This document shows, one piece after another, positions 1 to 42,347 of a stretch of 64,000 nucleotides of DNA. The notes under the pieces are model-generated. The model searched no databases. It saw only the letters and a list, made by a program, of their open reading frames with translations, and had not been told where the DNA came from. This stretch comes from Zoroaster sp. YZ-2022. Lineage: Eukaryota > Echinodermata > Asteroidea > Forcipulatida > Zoroasteridae. Each line of letters opens with the position of its first letter. Position 1 is the stretch's first letter. The translations under genes were made by a program, and so were the position numbers. Location: positions 35,272,718 to 35,336,717 of the forward strand of contig CM055830.1 of assembly GCA_029582265.1 (NCBI GenBank), in the 5' to 3' direction.

Positions 1-744
1 TCCTGATAAAAGGACATACAGTACATGTATTTCAAACTAACTGGATTCTGTCTTCTTCAGTTACTGAAACAGTATCCAGCAACCAATTTTCGCAGGTACT
101 GCATAGCAAAATGCACCACAAAGTTCACAATTTTCTAATCAAAATTCAAGATTTGCTTAAATCAAAGTTAGCATTTCAAACAGATATTTCAGACCTACAC
201 AATTTGTTATGCATAATATTTGAATGAAATCTTTCCCTAGTATCACTGACTGTTCTACCTTATTATCATTTTATTATATTTTTTACAATACCATTATGAG
301 CTTAACATATTCAAATATTATCTAAGACCCTGAGTAAATAGTTGATCATGGATGAAGTTGACACTTAACTTCAAAAAGAGAGATCTCCTTCAATTACTGA
401 AACAGTATACACTGTACCTAAGAAAACAGGTGTTTTTTTTCCTATGGAGAATTTTTTATTTGCATGATTTAATATGGTATAACATGTCAGAGGTAATCAT
501 TAATCACAAATGAAAGTGGATTGTATTTCTTTGTTAGCTAATGTATCAAGTCTCCATCAATAACTGAAATGTTTGTGCAGATTATTCACACTTGATACTA
601 ATTCCACCTGGTGTATCACATGTCCAAAATCAAACAACTGGAGCTCTTGTTCAATGACTCTGAGTTATAAAAACACAAATAAATCCTTCTTCATTTACAG
701 ACAACATGTTCTGTGATAATTACAACAACATAGAACATAAGTAA

Positions 745-929
745 GACTTGAAGGTTTGCATGGTGGAAGAACAATAAACTGAAAGGTTTGCGGTGACACC
801 ATGTGATGAGTAAATCTCTCTTTAGAGCATACTGTCCGAAACGTTGAGTCAACCGGTTCCTTCGGAACCACACACATACTCTAAAGAGAGATTTACTCAT
901 CACATGGTGTCACCGCAAACCTTTCAGTT
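745..929. mobile_element. Inverted dimer of Penelope-like 3' tails
   Basis: Two 49-bp arms, 779-827 and 879-927, are perfect inverted repeats around a 51-bp loop. Each arm contains CACATGGTGTCACCGCAA, which also occurs in the Penelope-like tails near 6390, 19050 and 55950. The left copy reads on the minus strand and continues to about 745 with a CACCATGCAAA-like end. The loop holds CGAAACGTTGAGT and GGTTCCTTCGGAACC, the motifs that precede the tail in the 55.9 kb copy. Head-to-head tails are a known Penelope-like insertion habit. Confidence 0.75.
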
Positions 930-2684
930 TAACATAGAACATGAACAACACTCAAGGTTCGAACCAGGGTTTGCATGCATCTGACAGTCGCTGCATTTTT
1001 GAATTATTTGTTTAATTATTTGTTTACACTGCACTTTGGTTGCCATAAATATAAACAAGTTTATCTTGTCAGCCACAAATGATTCAGAAAATTAAAAAAT
1101 ATTTACAAATGATAAGACCCCACCCCTGTTTCTGCCATTTAAGTGTTTTTAAAAGCTACATTGTTTCCCCCTTGGTCGGCCATATTGGTCAGAATCCCTG
1201 TATGCATGTGTTAAAGAGATTGAATTACAATGCAAACAAGGAACCAGACTATTTTCCCTTTCAGCCTCAGTTTGGTCATATGGATTTTTCTGGAAGATAA
1301 ACAAGATGCCTACACAATGATAAAGATAAATAATCAATGTTTCTTCAGACAAAATGTAAACATACAAATGCTGAAAAAAAAAATTCTCATATTTCAAGAT
1401 TGGTTGACAAGAGGGGGTTGAAAGGGTGAAAGGGGTGGGAGAACAATAAAAACACAGAATACGTACAAGGTTTTAGTGAGAGAAGCACCACACATTGTAT
1501 TTCACGTCCCAAGCCTGTACTGTGAACTCCATACAGATAGCTGGTGGAGCCGTTTCTTTTAAGACTCGGTTTTGAAGTAAGGGCTAAGGCCCCAGTCTTC
1601 ATTGCGCTTAACATTGGGAATTTCATAAGAGAAGAACTGACAATACACTACCATCTCAGTCTAGCTGCTTCTTGGTTTGTCACTTTCAAAATGATGTTTT
1701 GTTGTAGATAACATCTTAGTGTTGAGTTTGGATGATGCAAATTCTTCAAAAGCATGTTTAAGGTGATACTTATCTACAATATCCATGTACATGTCGACTA
1801 TATAGAAATCCATCCATTCAAATCTTGGATTGATCAAAGAGCCTTTTCATAATCACTTTAAATGTACTTTTTTATGCTGTTCTTATTTCTCCAAAACACC
1901 ACCTGTCTTCTGCAATCATGATGCCCGGTAACTAACGTAATTCCATTGGATTGTGAAGTCATTCTGATGTTATCTTTGTAACCATTTCAATTTCAACAAT
2001 TGACAAATCAATACCACACCCTGAGGACGTTCCTACATGTGACTTGAACCTATTGATACACATAAGCAGTCCCTCTTCACATCATTTCTCAAACCATTTG
2101 TGTCCAACATCTCAAGGTATAGGCTCAATAATCATCACCTACGTGTCGATAATCCAATTGAGACTGTCACTATGAGATTTAACACTTCCAGTGTCACAAC
2201 AGGTAGTGGCTGACAGATCCTGACTGCATTCACATTTAATGTATCACTGTATGACAGACTGAATGTTTACAGATCCTTGAGGTAAAAGATGTCCCTTGAT
2301 AAGAGATTTTGCAATGGAGTGGGTAGCCACAATTGAGGTTATACACATGTATACCATGAGTTTCAGATTTACTGATTACCATGGCAATTAAGATGTCAAG
2401 TATAGTGTGAAGAACTACATAAAGGCTCAGAAGAACAAATGTTCTCAATGTTTTCTATCATTTTACCTTAAAATTTCATTTCTCCCTAACTGAGCTGTAT
2501 CCAACTACAAACATTCGCGTCATCCATGTTAAATTTTCTCATTATCCAGAGACTTGACACTCCTTCTGAAAGCTGGACTTGCTATTAAGAGTTTCCTAAA
2601 TCTCTGGAGGTTATTATAAGTCTGGCTGAGAGTCACGAGTAAGGATTACAGCCAAACGTAATATCTTTGTCTGTTAATAACTGT

Positions 2685-3025
2685 AAATGTTTGCAGAACC
2701 AACTTCAAAACGGAACTGGGGTGATAGGTCTTTTTCTGTCGCGGCTCCGAGACTCTGGAATCATCTTCCAACTAAACTCAAATCTTGTCATAGTATAACT
2801 AGATTTAAGTCGATGCTTAAAACTCATCTTATGTCACAATTCTTCAAAGATGATGTATATTTGTAATTGCACTGTAGGTACATGTATCTCAGTACATAAT
2901 TTTTTCCCCTATGTTATCATTGTATATTGTTTGTATTCATGTTTTTATCTTTGTTTCCGCGCCTTGAGCGCCCAGCAGGGTGGATATGTGCGCGCTACAA
3001 ATCTTTATTATTATTATTATAATAA
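2685..3025 (+). mobile_element. L2/CR1-like LINE 3' fragment
   Basis: The frame at 2723-2866 encodes DRSFSVAAPRLWNHLPTKL, then ITRFKSMLKTHLMSQFF, ending VYL-stop. The pattern RSFSxAAPxLWNxLP and FKSxLKTHL is the standard C-terminus of L2/CR1-type reverse transcriptases. The 3' UTR contains GCGCCTTGAGCGCCCAGCAG and ends in an (ATT)n tail at 3006-3021. It is 5' truncated and inactive. Confidence 0.88.
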
Positions 3026-4515
3026 ATGCAAATAAAATCAATGTAGCTTTTTCAAACATAGAACTTGATGACAAACATTGAGGTCAATCAATGAGGATGG
3101 CTACATGTAGTTAAGTATGATTGCAATCTCTCACAAAAACCAACATAAAATCACTCCTCCACATTCCAAATAACCTTTCACTGTCATCTGTGTTCACCAT
3201 CGGCAATTTACCACTCTGTTTAGAATTCTGTTCAAGAGAAAGCCAACAGGGATGTCAAACTGTCAATTAGCTAGTTGCGAGCTGTCCAGTTTAATTTTGT
3301 CCACAAATTTAAATCAGTAATTCCTCTTGGAAAAGGTAAGAAAGTGACATCAGTAAGAATATAATCACAGTAATCAGTAGCACCTTGCCAACTCACAGGA
3401 GGTTAGATGATGTGTAACTATTGCCTAACTCATGCCAAGTCACCAATGAACTCAACTTTACAGATCAGTTTCTGCTCATTATTATTAGATACAACTGATG
3501 GATTTATCAGAGAACATCTACGGTCATCTTGAATGGTGTCGATGATACACGGTCTCATGCATTTGTCTTTGAAGTATCATACGTGGGTTTATCAGATCGA
3601 TGTGACTATGATCTGCGATGGCTTTTAATCCATTTGTTGGTTGCGAAGATGAAAAGTGATCATCAACATTACGTACACTTAGATTTTGCATATTTGCTGA
3701 TGACCTAATAAATGAAATGGATGGCACATTATTTGTCGTGTGGCAGTTCTCAAGTAAGGCAACACAATTAGATGTCCATATTTGAGTTGTCTCTGTGAAA
3801 TGGTGGAACGCTATTAATTCCACATCATAAGTCTCCTCATATATACATGTAAGACCATATAATAAAACCAGTTGGAACCAGCTTCTCGGAAGAGAGTCTT
3901 CATGTAAATGGTGAGCTAACACATCGCTTTATCATGTCAATACACCAACAATAAATGCTTTTCATTGAGCAGTAACATACTCCTGAGTCAATGAGCTATT
4001 TGCACAAGATTATTCCCATCAAATCCAATGTAAGGTTAAAGAAACCATTTTTCAATCAATATTCAAATATTCATAACAGCAATTATGAGTCTCATTTGCA
4101 TACAATAATTCCACAGTGAAAACTCCTCATTGGTATTTCTGTCAGAGATACATCACTTTCTTAACGTGTTGCACACATCACTGTACTTCAAACTCAACTA
4201 TGAACCTGTTAAAGCACAACACAGATATACCATTGCTTAAAAATTCATAAGCAATATGGAATGTACCATTGTAATGACAGGGAAGTACACTTACTCTCTA
4301 TCCTATTGACTAATGACAATCAATATTGACTGCACGTAAAAGATGATGTCATTATCAGAATGGCCCTTCCCAGAAAACTCACACATGCATGACAATGGCA
4401 TTGGTTCTGTTTCCAAATCCATATATTATTACCAATAAAATTGGCAAGAAAGCTTTGTCACAAATAATCTTTAATCTTACCATTTAAAGATTACCTGCAC
4501 CATGGGAAATACATG

Positions 4516-4577
4516 TATGTGAGCTTTGATCATTATTATAACAAACTATGTGAGCTTTGATCATTATTATAACAAAC
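4516..4577. repeat. Tandem duplication, 31 bp x 2
   Basis: Two identical adjacent 31-bp units contain TGAGCTTTGATCATTATTAT. The identity suggests a recent event. No coding content. Confidence 0.9.
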
Positions 4578-6232
4578 TTACAGCCAGCTAAAACATAATG
4601 AGTTTTTAAAAGAAAATATTGATATTAATTTACTCTTTGTTTTTGGGTGTTTTTTTTGGTTTAATGTGAGGCCAGATATTTTTTTGAAAAAAAAGATTTA
4701 TTCTCACTTGGAGATTGTTTGCATTCAGCAGTCTTTAGTTTGCAACAAATTGTTTCAATGCCGTCTTTTTTCCATTCCTTAAAATCATATTTTATTTACT
4801 TGAAAGGAATATTTTAAAAAGGACAAGAAATTTGTATTTCTCTTCATCCATCAAATTTGAGATCAGTTTCCAAAAATTGTGAAAGATATTTGTTGACTCT
4901 TTGTGTTCTGCAGGAGCTTATAAATATAAATCAACTTCCTCAGAAAAAAGAGAAGTTTATTGGGATGAAAACCCAATATTTATTATAACTTTACATTTGT
5001 CAAGGTACATGAATTTGTATCAAACTTGTATCTAACTCAAGAAATGCTTCAGTGATCCAAGACAACCCATAATCTAGCCCAGTAATTGTTTCCATAGCAA
5101 ACAAAATAAATTTGTTATGTATAATATTATGTAGTATATAACTAAACCCTTTTCAGGATTAACAACATGTATGTATTTAAGCAACTCAATTCCCCCATAG
5201 TCTAAGCCCATCCGTTTTAATGCAAGCTCACCCACAAGTAAATTCATTTCACCTCAGTTAACATTATCTTCTTTACTAAATTGTTGAACATGATAATTTT
5301 TTCAGTAAATATTATAAATAATCAAAGTGCTATATTAATTCACCATTTCTTCTTTTATGTTTAGTAATCTGATAAAGAAGTCATTCCTGTTTGACACAGT
5401 TCCTAGTTTTTGTGTCATGTAAATATATGATTGCTGTATCAACAAGTGGTTACCTAGCTGGCATATGTAATTGAACTAATGGCAATATTACATCAGAATA
5501 CACTGTACATCCTCTGAGTGTATCACACAGTACCAAGTCACTAATTACAGCCAATATGAAATTATTAAACGGGACTAGCATGCCTTTGTTAGGATAATAC
5601 ATTATGTCATTCCCACAAGGTTAGCCCAACACCATCTGCTGCCTCTTGACTATAACCTGGTAACCATGGCAACGTGAATTCATAGATCGAGTGCGAGTAT
5701 CCTTGACAATGATATTGCAACATTGTATTTCATCTGATATTAAACCTGTCTCACTTGAGTGGTTTACTGCTTTCACCAGAAAATGTTCGCCAAAAGAATT
5801 AAATGTTATTACCGAGAAACTACCTACCGTAAAAGTTTAATTCATACGACATCTGAATGGACTTATATAAAGTCTTTTATTTCCAATTTTTTAATACACA
5901 TCATGAATTAAATTCTCATGATTTTCACACCTCTGTGAAAAGGTTTGAGAAAGATCCTGTGGGGTTAAAACAAAAGATCCTGGTGGAATTGAACTGTGAG
6001 GTCACTAATTACCATTTTATGAAAAATATAAACTCATATCAACTCATATACACCAGTACTTCAAGATGTATCGTCTCGTTTTCACATTTTTTTTTGTGTG
6101 TAATTTTTTTTGCAATTTCCTTCTTTATCAGACTATTGTTTTTTTCTTTGAGAAAAGGCAAACCATTGCTTTAAAATGACCGATTTCACACAAAAATCAT
6201 AAAAAGCATTATTTTATAGTAATTATATTTCG

Positions 6233-6309
6233 ACATGATTTTATAACATTGGGCCATGTCATCAATTTATTTGGGCCCAGAATTACTGACATGATTTTAT
6301 AACATTGGG
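6233..6309. repeat. Direct repeat beside a Penelope-like tail
   Basis: GACATGATTTTATAACATTG occurs at about 6233 and again at about 6289, separated by about 35 bp that include GGGCC and GGGCCC. The second copy abuts the palindrome at 6311. It may be a duplicated target flank or local slippage. Confidence 0.7.
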
Positions 6310-6310
6310 T

Positions 6311-6446
6311 AGTAATTAGTTCTGAAAAGAACTGGAGGTTCCTCCAGTTCTTTTCAGAACTAATTACTACTCAATAGAGAATTTCACATGGTGTCACCGC
6401 AATTAGTCTTACTTATCCTCTTCCCCATGCAAAGCTACTAGTTTTA
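6311..6446 (+). mobile_element. Penelope-like tail with perfect 28-bp hairpin
   Basis: 6311-6338 and 6341-6368 are perfect inverted repeats separated only by TT. The right arm runs into the same tail as at 55.9 kb: TTCTTTTCAGAACTAATTAC, then CACATGGTGTCACCGCAATT, then CCATGCAAAGCTAC. The left arm is a truncated opposite-strand copy of the tail start, so this is another head-to-head insertion, cut shorter than the one at 745-929. Confidence 0.75.
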
Positions 6447-7421
6447 CCTAAAGTTACATCAATTAAAAAGAAATGCAATATGGCAAAAAGTAAAATAAAA
6501 TACAAGTCAATTTACAGGAATCTTGTTTGATGCCAAAAACTACTCAAACTGCATGCAAAAGCAAAATATTAGGAAAATAAACAAGGTGCTTGGAACCCCA
6601 ATCAATCTGCTATGTGTGCAACCACCACATAGTGCTTGATTTAAAAGTGTCACTCCCTACCCCATAGCTACACCCTCCAAAATGTAGTCAATCCATTCAG
6701 AAATAACATGCTTTTAACATAAACCAGGAATTAGCTCTAATCAAAACTAATTTGACAAATGATTTGACAGTAAATAGATGATTACCATTGTGGCTAATGA
6801 AAAACAATTTTTAACTACATTATAAACATATTTTTCCTTTATGTATTTATAATTTGACTATTTATTTTTAATACAAATTATTAATATTGTCCTATGTTAT
6901 TTGAGTTTGTAAAATGTAATTATTATGTCAATTCCGTTGCTAGCAATGAACGAGAAGAATGCAATAAACCAGTATCTATCTACTAAGAAGGTAAGTTAGC
7001 TATCATGCAATGTATGCTTGATGAGTAGGAATAAGTTAATGGGTCGGGCAGGGTCAGACAAAATAAGACTAGGAAGGGGACAGGTTGAGAATGTGTCAAT
7101 ATGGCATCAGGGGATTCAGCTGGGAACAGCAGGGGTTTAAGGGAATATACACCATTGGTAAACTTCAAATTCATTTCTAAAGTGGAATTTTGATACAGTT
7201 TGTCAACAAAATACTTATTATAGGGGAATAACATTTGACTATTCTTTAAAAATGATAGCATTTTAGACAGAAAGATATCAAGGAATGTTTGAAACTATTA
7301 TCAACCGTTTGTATGTAAAACTGTGATTATTAACAGTTTTGAGTTGACCAAACTCGACATAAATTACATCAGTGAGTCTTACAGATGTGGGAGGGGTATG
7401 TTGGGGGTAATTTTGTCTTAC

Positions 7422-36653
<29,232 letters not shown>

Positions 36654-37423
36654 CTGAAACAACAATAAAAAACAATTATAAGAATTATGAATTCATATCA
36701 ATCTACATAATACATGTCAATATGCATATTGTGTAGGCCTATATAGCATTGTCCAGATATGAAAGAATGAGCTGGTTGTGATTTTTTGAACCTGTCAAGA
36801 TCTTGTCCTTTTACAAAATACTCAATGAATACATGTACATGTACATGTATATCCAACATATTGTGTATCAGTCATTGTTTATAAATTACATCATAATTGA
36901 TCATTTACAATGTCACTATTTTAATGACCATCATGGTCAACTCTATCCACTGGATAGTGGTTAAAAAGGACCTGGTCTCTGATGCTAGGGAATTGTATAT
37001 GTACACAACTCTCTAGCCTGTGAAAACTCTTCCCTGCTAACCATTTATAACACTAGAATGTAATGCAGTTAATGGCACAAAAACCAGCGAAATGTAGTGA
37101 TATCCCTGCTTTCATAAAGGGCGCCCTCAACTGTTTATGCATGGAATGGATACCCCAAAATGTAGTCAACCCTAATGATTAATTTCTGCAATGAAACAAA
37201 AAACAGCAGCAGAAAGTCACCCAAATGTTTACAATATACGGTCATTTTTAACCACACTGAAGGATGTACATATGTTTTTACACACACTGTACACTGTACA
37301 TGTAGCTTCACTTTACTGTACTGTAGATGATGTTGTACATGTACAACATGCAGCCTAAAATATGGAGAATGACCACGCGAGGAGAATCCTCTCCGATCGA
37401 TCCTTCTGGCTGTCATGAATGCT

Positions 37424-37456
37424 GATTCAGACTGATTCAGACTGATTCAGACTGAT
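37424..37456. repeat. 11-bp tandem repeat, 3 copies
   Basis: Three and a bit copies of CTGATTCAGA-type units lie directly before the non-LTR retrotransposon. Confidence 0.9.
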
Positions 37457-37706
37457 TACCTTGTAGTCCTACACACCAGGATTATACTGGACATTTTGGC
37501 TGCGCCTACGACTTCAGCTTTTAATGGAAATGTTATCATTAAGTTGAACATTTTTGGTCATTGCGTTGGATTTCACTACATAGGAACACCAGTACAGCGT
37601 ACAGAACATCAGTACAGCGTGAGTGTTGCGTAATATCCTGGTTGTTTATTTGGTGAGTCACACATTAATTTGCATAATCCTTTCGCCTTCAATCAGCCAT
37701 TGTATT

Positions 37707-38870
37707 ATGGCTCAGCAAGTTAGCCCCAACTCCCCTAGAGCTAGCCTATCCGGCACAAGATCACCAAAAGGTTGCACTAACCATATCACTGCTACCAGAA
37801 TAAAATGCTTTGATGGTTGCAAAATGAGCTATGTTGACAATGGAAAGACATTAGAATGTTTTCTCTGCAAGGAACATTGTCATCGAGTTTGCATGAATGT
37901 GAAGCCACAATCTAACCCTAAAGTGTGGCTCTGCCTGACTTGCCATGATCTACCAAAATGCGTGAAAGAACTAAATCATCAACACCAGCAACAACAAGCC
38001 ATGCTAACTAAAATGGCGGAAGATATGGCATCATTAAGGAAGATAGTGACGGATCAGAACGCAATCATCGTTGGACTCCAGGTATCAGTGAACCATGGCC
38101 CACCAAACTATACCACATCAACACCGAGTCAAAACCATGCCACCAAGAAATCCTGCCTCATAATAGGGGATTCGATTATCAAGAACATAAACGAACGGGG
38201 CCTCAATGACTCTACGGTCGTTTGTCTGAGAGGCGGAAAGGTCAAAGACATCGACAACAACATCGATAATCACACTGGCTACGACACCATCATTGTTCAT
38301 GTTGGCACTAACAACTGTACGAATGATGACGATCTTGACAAGGGAGTCAACGATTACAAACAAATGGTGGCTCATGTGAAATCGAATTCACCAGCAACGA
38401 AGATACTGCTCTCTACCGCTTTGCCCTCGCATCGACAAGGCGGAGCACCAGACACGGGTCGTTACCATGAACAACATGATAAAGGATATCGCCACGGATA
38501 CGAACTGCGAGGTTATTGACAATGACGACACCTTCTGCTTGAGGAACGGATCAATTGCACGCCTAACCTTAACGAGGGAGGACTGCACCTATCAAAGTCG
38601 GGCACCAGACTACTTCTCGGGAACATGAATGCCATCCATCCTATCATAAAGCCATCAGAACAACGAGCGCCAACAAATCCACACCGACAGCGCCATGATT
38701 ACCAACACAATTATCGTAGAAGAGGACATGGCTACGAACACAACGCTCAAGTATATCAAGCTTCAGGTAACATCGCCACCACCCCTCCAAATAGGACATT
38801 ACCAGTAATACAGGTCTGCCAAAACTCTCAAACCTCTTCAATCTGCTTCACGATGAATGTTTAGATTTTC
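37707..38870 (+). pseudogene. Retrotransposon ORF1: PHD finger plus SGNH esterase
   Basis: Starts at ATG 37707. A PHD-type Cys/His cluster lies at residues 34-79 (CFDGC, ECFLCKEHCHRVC, WLCLTC). A Gln-rich coiled coil follows at about 88-128. The SGNH domain then has LIIGDSIIKN near 152-161 (Ser nucleophile block) and IIVHVGTNN near 196-204 (Asn/Gly block). A frameshift near 38430 and another near 38570 break the frame. The shifted frames continue VTMNNMIKDIATDTNCEVI and GLHLSKSGTRLL, with the catalytic His. The role of such ORF1 esterases in retrotransposition is not settled. Confidence 0.87.
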
Positions 38871-39039
38871 AGAACACTGAAAATGAAAACCACGTAACCA
38901 CGGAGGAAATTAGCTCCCCTCGTGGTAAAAGGGACAACGAAAGTAATACCGGCACTAATAAGGGTAAATGTAATCGACGGCATCGACGAGGAGGTAAGAG
39001 AGGGAAAAATCCTTGTAATCAATCTGCCAATGACCTAAA

Positions 39040-39925
39040 AATTGCATTTAATAACGTAAACAGAATTCACCAAAATTGTATGAAATTGAACGATTTTTAG
39101 ATGGTAACAAAATTGACATGTTTGGAGTGTCGGAAACATTTTTAAGAAATGATTCGGGAATTGATATTGGCGGTATAAATGGATCGGTAAGAATAGAAAG
39201 GAAAAGGGAGGAGGTGGGATAGGTATTCTACTATCTAATAAAGTGAAGCTGATTTGTGATAACTTGCTAAATTCTATGAACGACAATTATGAACGACTAT
39301 GGGTTAAAGTATGTGCTGATGGTGATAAACCGTTGTATGTAGCAGTGGCTTACTTCCCGTTGAAGGAGTTAACCCAGAATTGACCAACGAAATGTACAAA
39401 CCAATTATTATCAGAAATTATTAGAATAGAAAATGATGAATCGGATCCAAGCATTATATTGATGGGAGATTTCAATGCAAGAATCGGTAAAACAATACCT
39501 AATGGTGACCAAATTACAAATTCAAACGGAAAAGGCTTCTTGAGTTTAGAAATGATGCAGACTTAACTATTTTGAACTGTAACATTGCTTGTCAAGGAAA
39601 GATTACGTGGTGTAGGGGCCTTCAACAAAGCACAATAGATTATCTACTTTGCTACAAAGCTATCAATAACGTTGTTAAAATTATGCTGGTTGACGAGGAA
39701 AGGAAATATGGATTAGGGAGTGATCATAATGTTCTGTTGTTGACGCTTAACGCAAACGTCAATAATCAATGCTCGAATAAAACTAAACTTAGACCCATAT
39801 GGGATATTAAACAAAATCAAGATTATACGTTGTACCGAGAAAAACTAGAAGAAAAATTTAGAACCTGGGATACTAGTGAACTCGCGATGTTGATTCAATG
39901 TGGGAATCATGGAAAAACAATGTGA
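39040..39925 (+). pseudogene. Retrotransposon AP-like endonuclease, broken
   Basis: Across shifting frames it reads KIDMFGVSETFLRND (the ET motif), IGILLSNKVKL, LLMGDFNARIGK-like text (GDFNARIG at about 39464-39487), TWCRGLQQSTIDYLL and LGSDHNVLLLTL (the SDH motif). These are the conserved blocks of the APE endonuclease that nicks target DNA for target-primed reverse transcription. At least three indels break it. Confidence 0.85.
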
Positions 39926-40414
39926 TTTATGCAGCCACGGAAGGAATTGGGGTTAGAGTTGTAAACAAAAGAATAAAAACTTGGTTTGATAAAGACGCTT
40001 GACACTGCTATTAAAGAAAGAAAACGGCATCACGTATTCACCGCCATTGGGTCAAAAGTATGAAGAAAGATACAGGAAAGAGCAACATCGATACGAGCAG
40101 TAATGATAATACAGGTAGTAATGATATTACTAACGATATTGGCCACATTGGTGAAACATACTGGAGGTCATATCAGGACAAGCGTAACCATGCTAAAAAT
40201 TGATTAAAGAAAAATCACGCAAAACGAGTACGGCAATCTATTGACATTGCAAACAAAGGAGGTAGATCTTGTAAAGATTTTTGGAAAGTACTAAAAGGTA
40301 AAACTGGAAAGAGTAACACTACAGAAATCGGTTGCCTTAAAGTCCCTGGAACTGAACAAGTTACTACTGACAAGAATATGATTGGTACCACTGTAAAAGA
40401 ATTTTGGGAAAATC

Positions 40415-42347
40415 TTGGCAAAGCTTAATATGGATCTAAATGATTGTAATGGTTATCTCACGGGCCATTTTGTCAAACAAATAAGAGATGAACTATCTAA
40501 AGAACATCCCAATAACGATGACAGACAAAGCAATTTGTATGACATTGAAATTGACATTAATATTGTTAAGGAGGCTGTTTCTCTTGCGAAAAACAATAAA
40601 GCTCCTGGTTTGGACGGAATCACAAATGAATTACTTACAAATGGTGGGGATTACATTACGATATCATTACTTTACTTTTTTGAAAAGATTATTGAACTTG
40701 AAAAAATACCCCAAGAATGGAACAAATGTATTATCATTCCAATTCATAAGAAAGGGGATCGTAGAGATTTAAATAACTATCGAGGTATATCCCTAACTTC
40801 ATGTGTATCTAAAATCTTTAACAGAATTATATCTACGAATATCTCCAATTTTTTAGAGGAAACGGATGTATTGTCCGAGGTTCAGGGAGGGTTTCGTGCC
40901 TCACACAGATGTGAAGACCATATTTTTACTCTAAAAAGTGTAGCTGCATGTCGACTTAAAGAAAATAAAATACTTATATAGCTTTCCTGGATTTTAGGAA
41001 AGCTTTTGATAGTGTTTGAGAGACGGTCTCCTTAAGTCTGCTTGGCAAACAGGAATTAGAGGCAAAGTTTGGAGATTGATAGACATGCTCTATAAAGAAG
41101 TGAAGGGTACGGTTAAATTTGGTGATATAGACACTGACTTTTTTGAAATCGACCAGGGTGTAAAACAAGGATGTGTATTATCTCCCGTATTGTTTAATAT
41201 ATTTATCAATGAGTTCAAAAAGATGCTTATCTCCCATGATATGGGCGTAAGGATTAATGATAATTGGCTTGGTGGTTTATTCTGGGCAGACGATATTGTT
41301 TTGCTCGCCAATAACGATCATGAAATGAACAAGATGCTTAACCTCGCTTCTCTTTTCTCAAAGGAGTGGAAACTCAATTTTAACTTTGATAAGTCTAATA
41401 TCTTAGTAATTGGTAAACGATTAATAAGGAGAAACGGTGGAAATTAGGAGATAATTATATTGTTGAAGCCGAATCATATAAATACCTCGGTGTTTTGATC
41501 TCTCGTAACTTAAACGATCATATGCAATATGAAAACGTCATAAAGAAAGGTAACAGGTTGATTGCCTATGTCAAATCGATTATCGACAATTTTGATAACT
41601 TTAATAGGGTTTACTATGGTGACATACTGTGGAGAACTATTGCACTTCCTTCTATTAATTATGGTTCAGCTGTGTGGTGTAATTTAAACAAATCAGATAT
41701 AGATAAATTAGAACGATTACAATTGCAACTGGCACGTTACATTTTAAAAGCCTCCAGGAATACACCTCGTTCTGCTTTATATGGGGAACTTGGTTGGTTG
41801 CCTATAAAAACAATGCACGACATCTCACGAATAAAATACATTGATCGCCTAATTAAGATGGATTCAGATCGCTGGCCTAAACTTCTTCTTATTGCCAAAC
41901 TACAGCTTAACTGCAACTTCACAGATATCCGATTTAAATTTTTGAAATGTGTTCTTGACGATGTATTAAATGCTAATGTGAAAATATTTTGAATATCTAA
42001 TTAATGGTCTTGAACAGCCATCCCAAAACTGGGCCAGGTCAGTGGTGAATAAAGTAAAAGAACTAGCGGTAGATGATTGGCGGGAAGACATTGAAAACAA
42101 AACCTCACTTACTGATTATGCACAAGTTAAAGAAAAGTATATCTTAGAAGATTATCTATTAGATAAAGTTGATTTTGAAGGTGTATCTCTTAAATTTAAA
42201 CTTCGCTCCAATACCCTACCATTGGATAGTAGAATATCTAGATGGTCAGATGACATTAATGGATCTTGCACTCTTTGTGGTAATAACTGTGATGAGGATA
42301 TTAGACATTTTTATTTGTTTGTCCTGCTCTCCAACAGATCAGAGTAG
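40415..42347 (+). pseudogene. Retrotransposon reverse transcriptase, broken
   Basis: The frame at 40415-40981 has NNKAPGLDGITNELL, WNKCIIIPIHKKGD, LNNYRGISLTSCVSKIF and EVQGGFRASHRCEDHIF. After a stop, FLDFRKAFD is readable. The frame at 41016-41447 holds QGVKQGCVLSPVLFNIFI and GGLFWADDIVLLA, where the usual Y/FADD is WADD. After a further break, 41495-41992 carries TPRSALYGELGWLPIK. The last frame, 42042-42347, ends in CTLCGNNCDEDIRHF, a Cys/His motif common at RT C-termini. Confidence 0.9.

Larger units (their letters stand above)
1..7421. other. Downstream Par-3 intron(s), no exon found
   Basis: The gene must continue toward position 1 because the exon ending at 7422 finishes mid-codon with a good donor. 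I looked on the minus strand for the PARD3 KSSSLESL region and later coiled-coil segments and found none. The stretch holds two Penelope-like tail copies, an L2-like LINE tail, a 31-bp duplication at 4516-4577 and AT-rich single-copy sequence. The 79-codon minus-strand frame at 1387-1626 is locally less AT-rich, but I do not recognise it. Confidence 0.7.

Noticed and set aside
3524..3922. 132-codon minus-strand ORF
   Set aside because: No recognisable domain, no splice-site pair in phase with the exon ending at 7422, and AT-rich composition like the intron. Kept out for lack of evidence.
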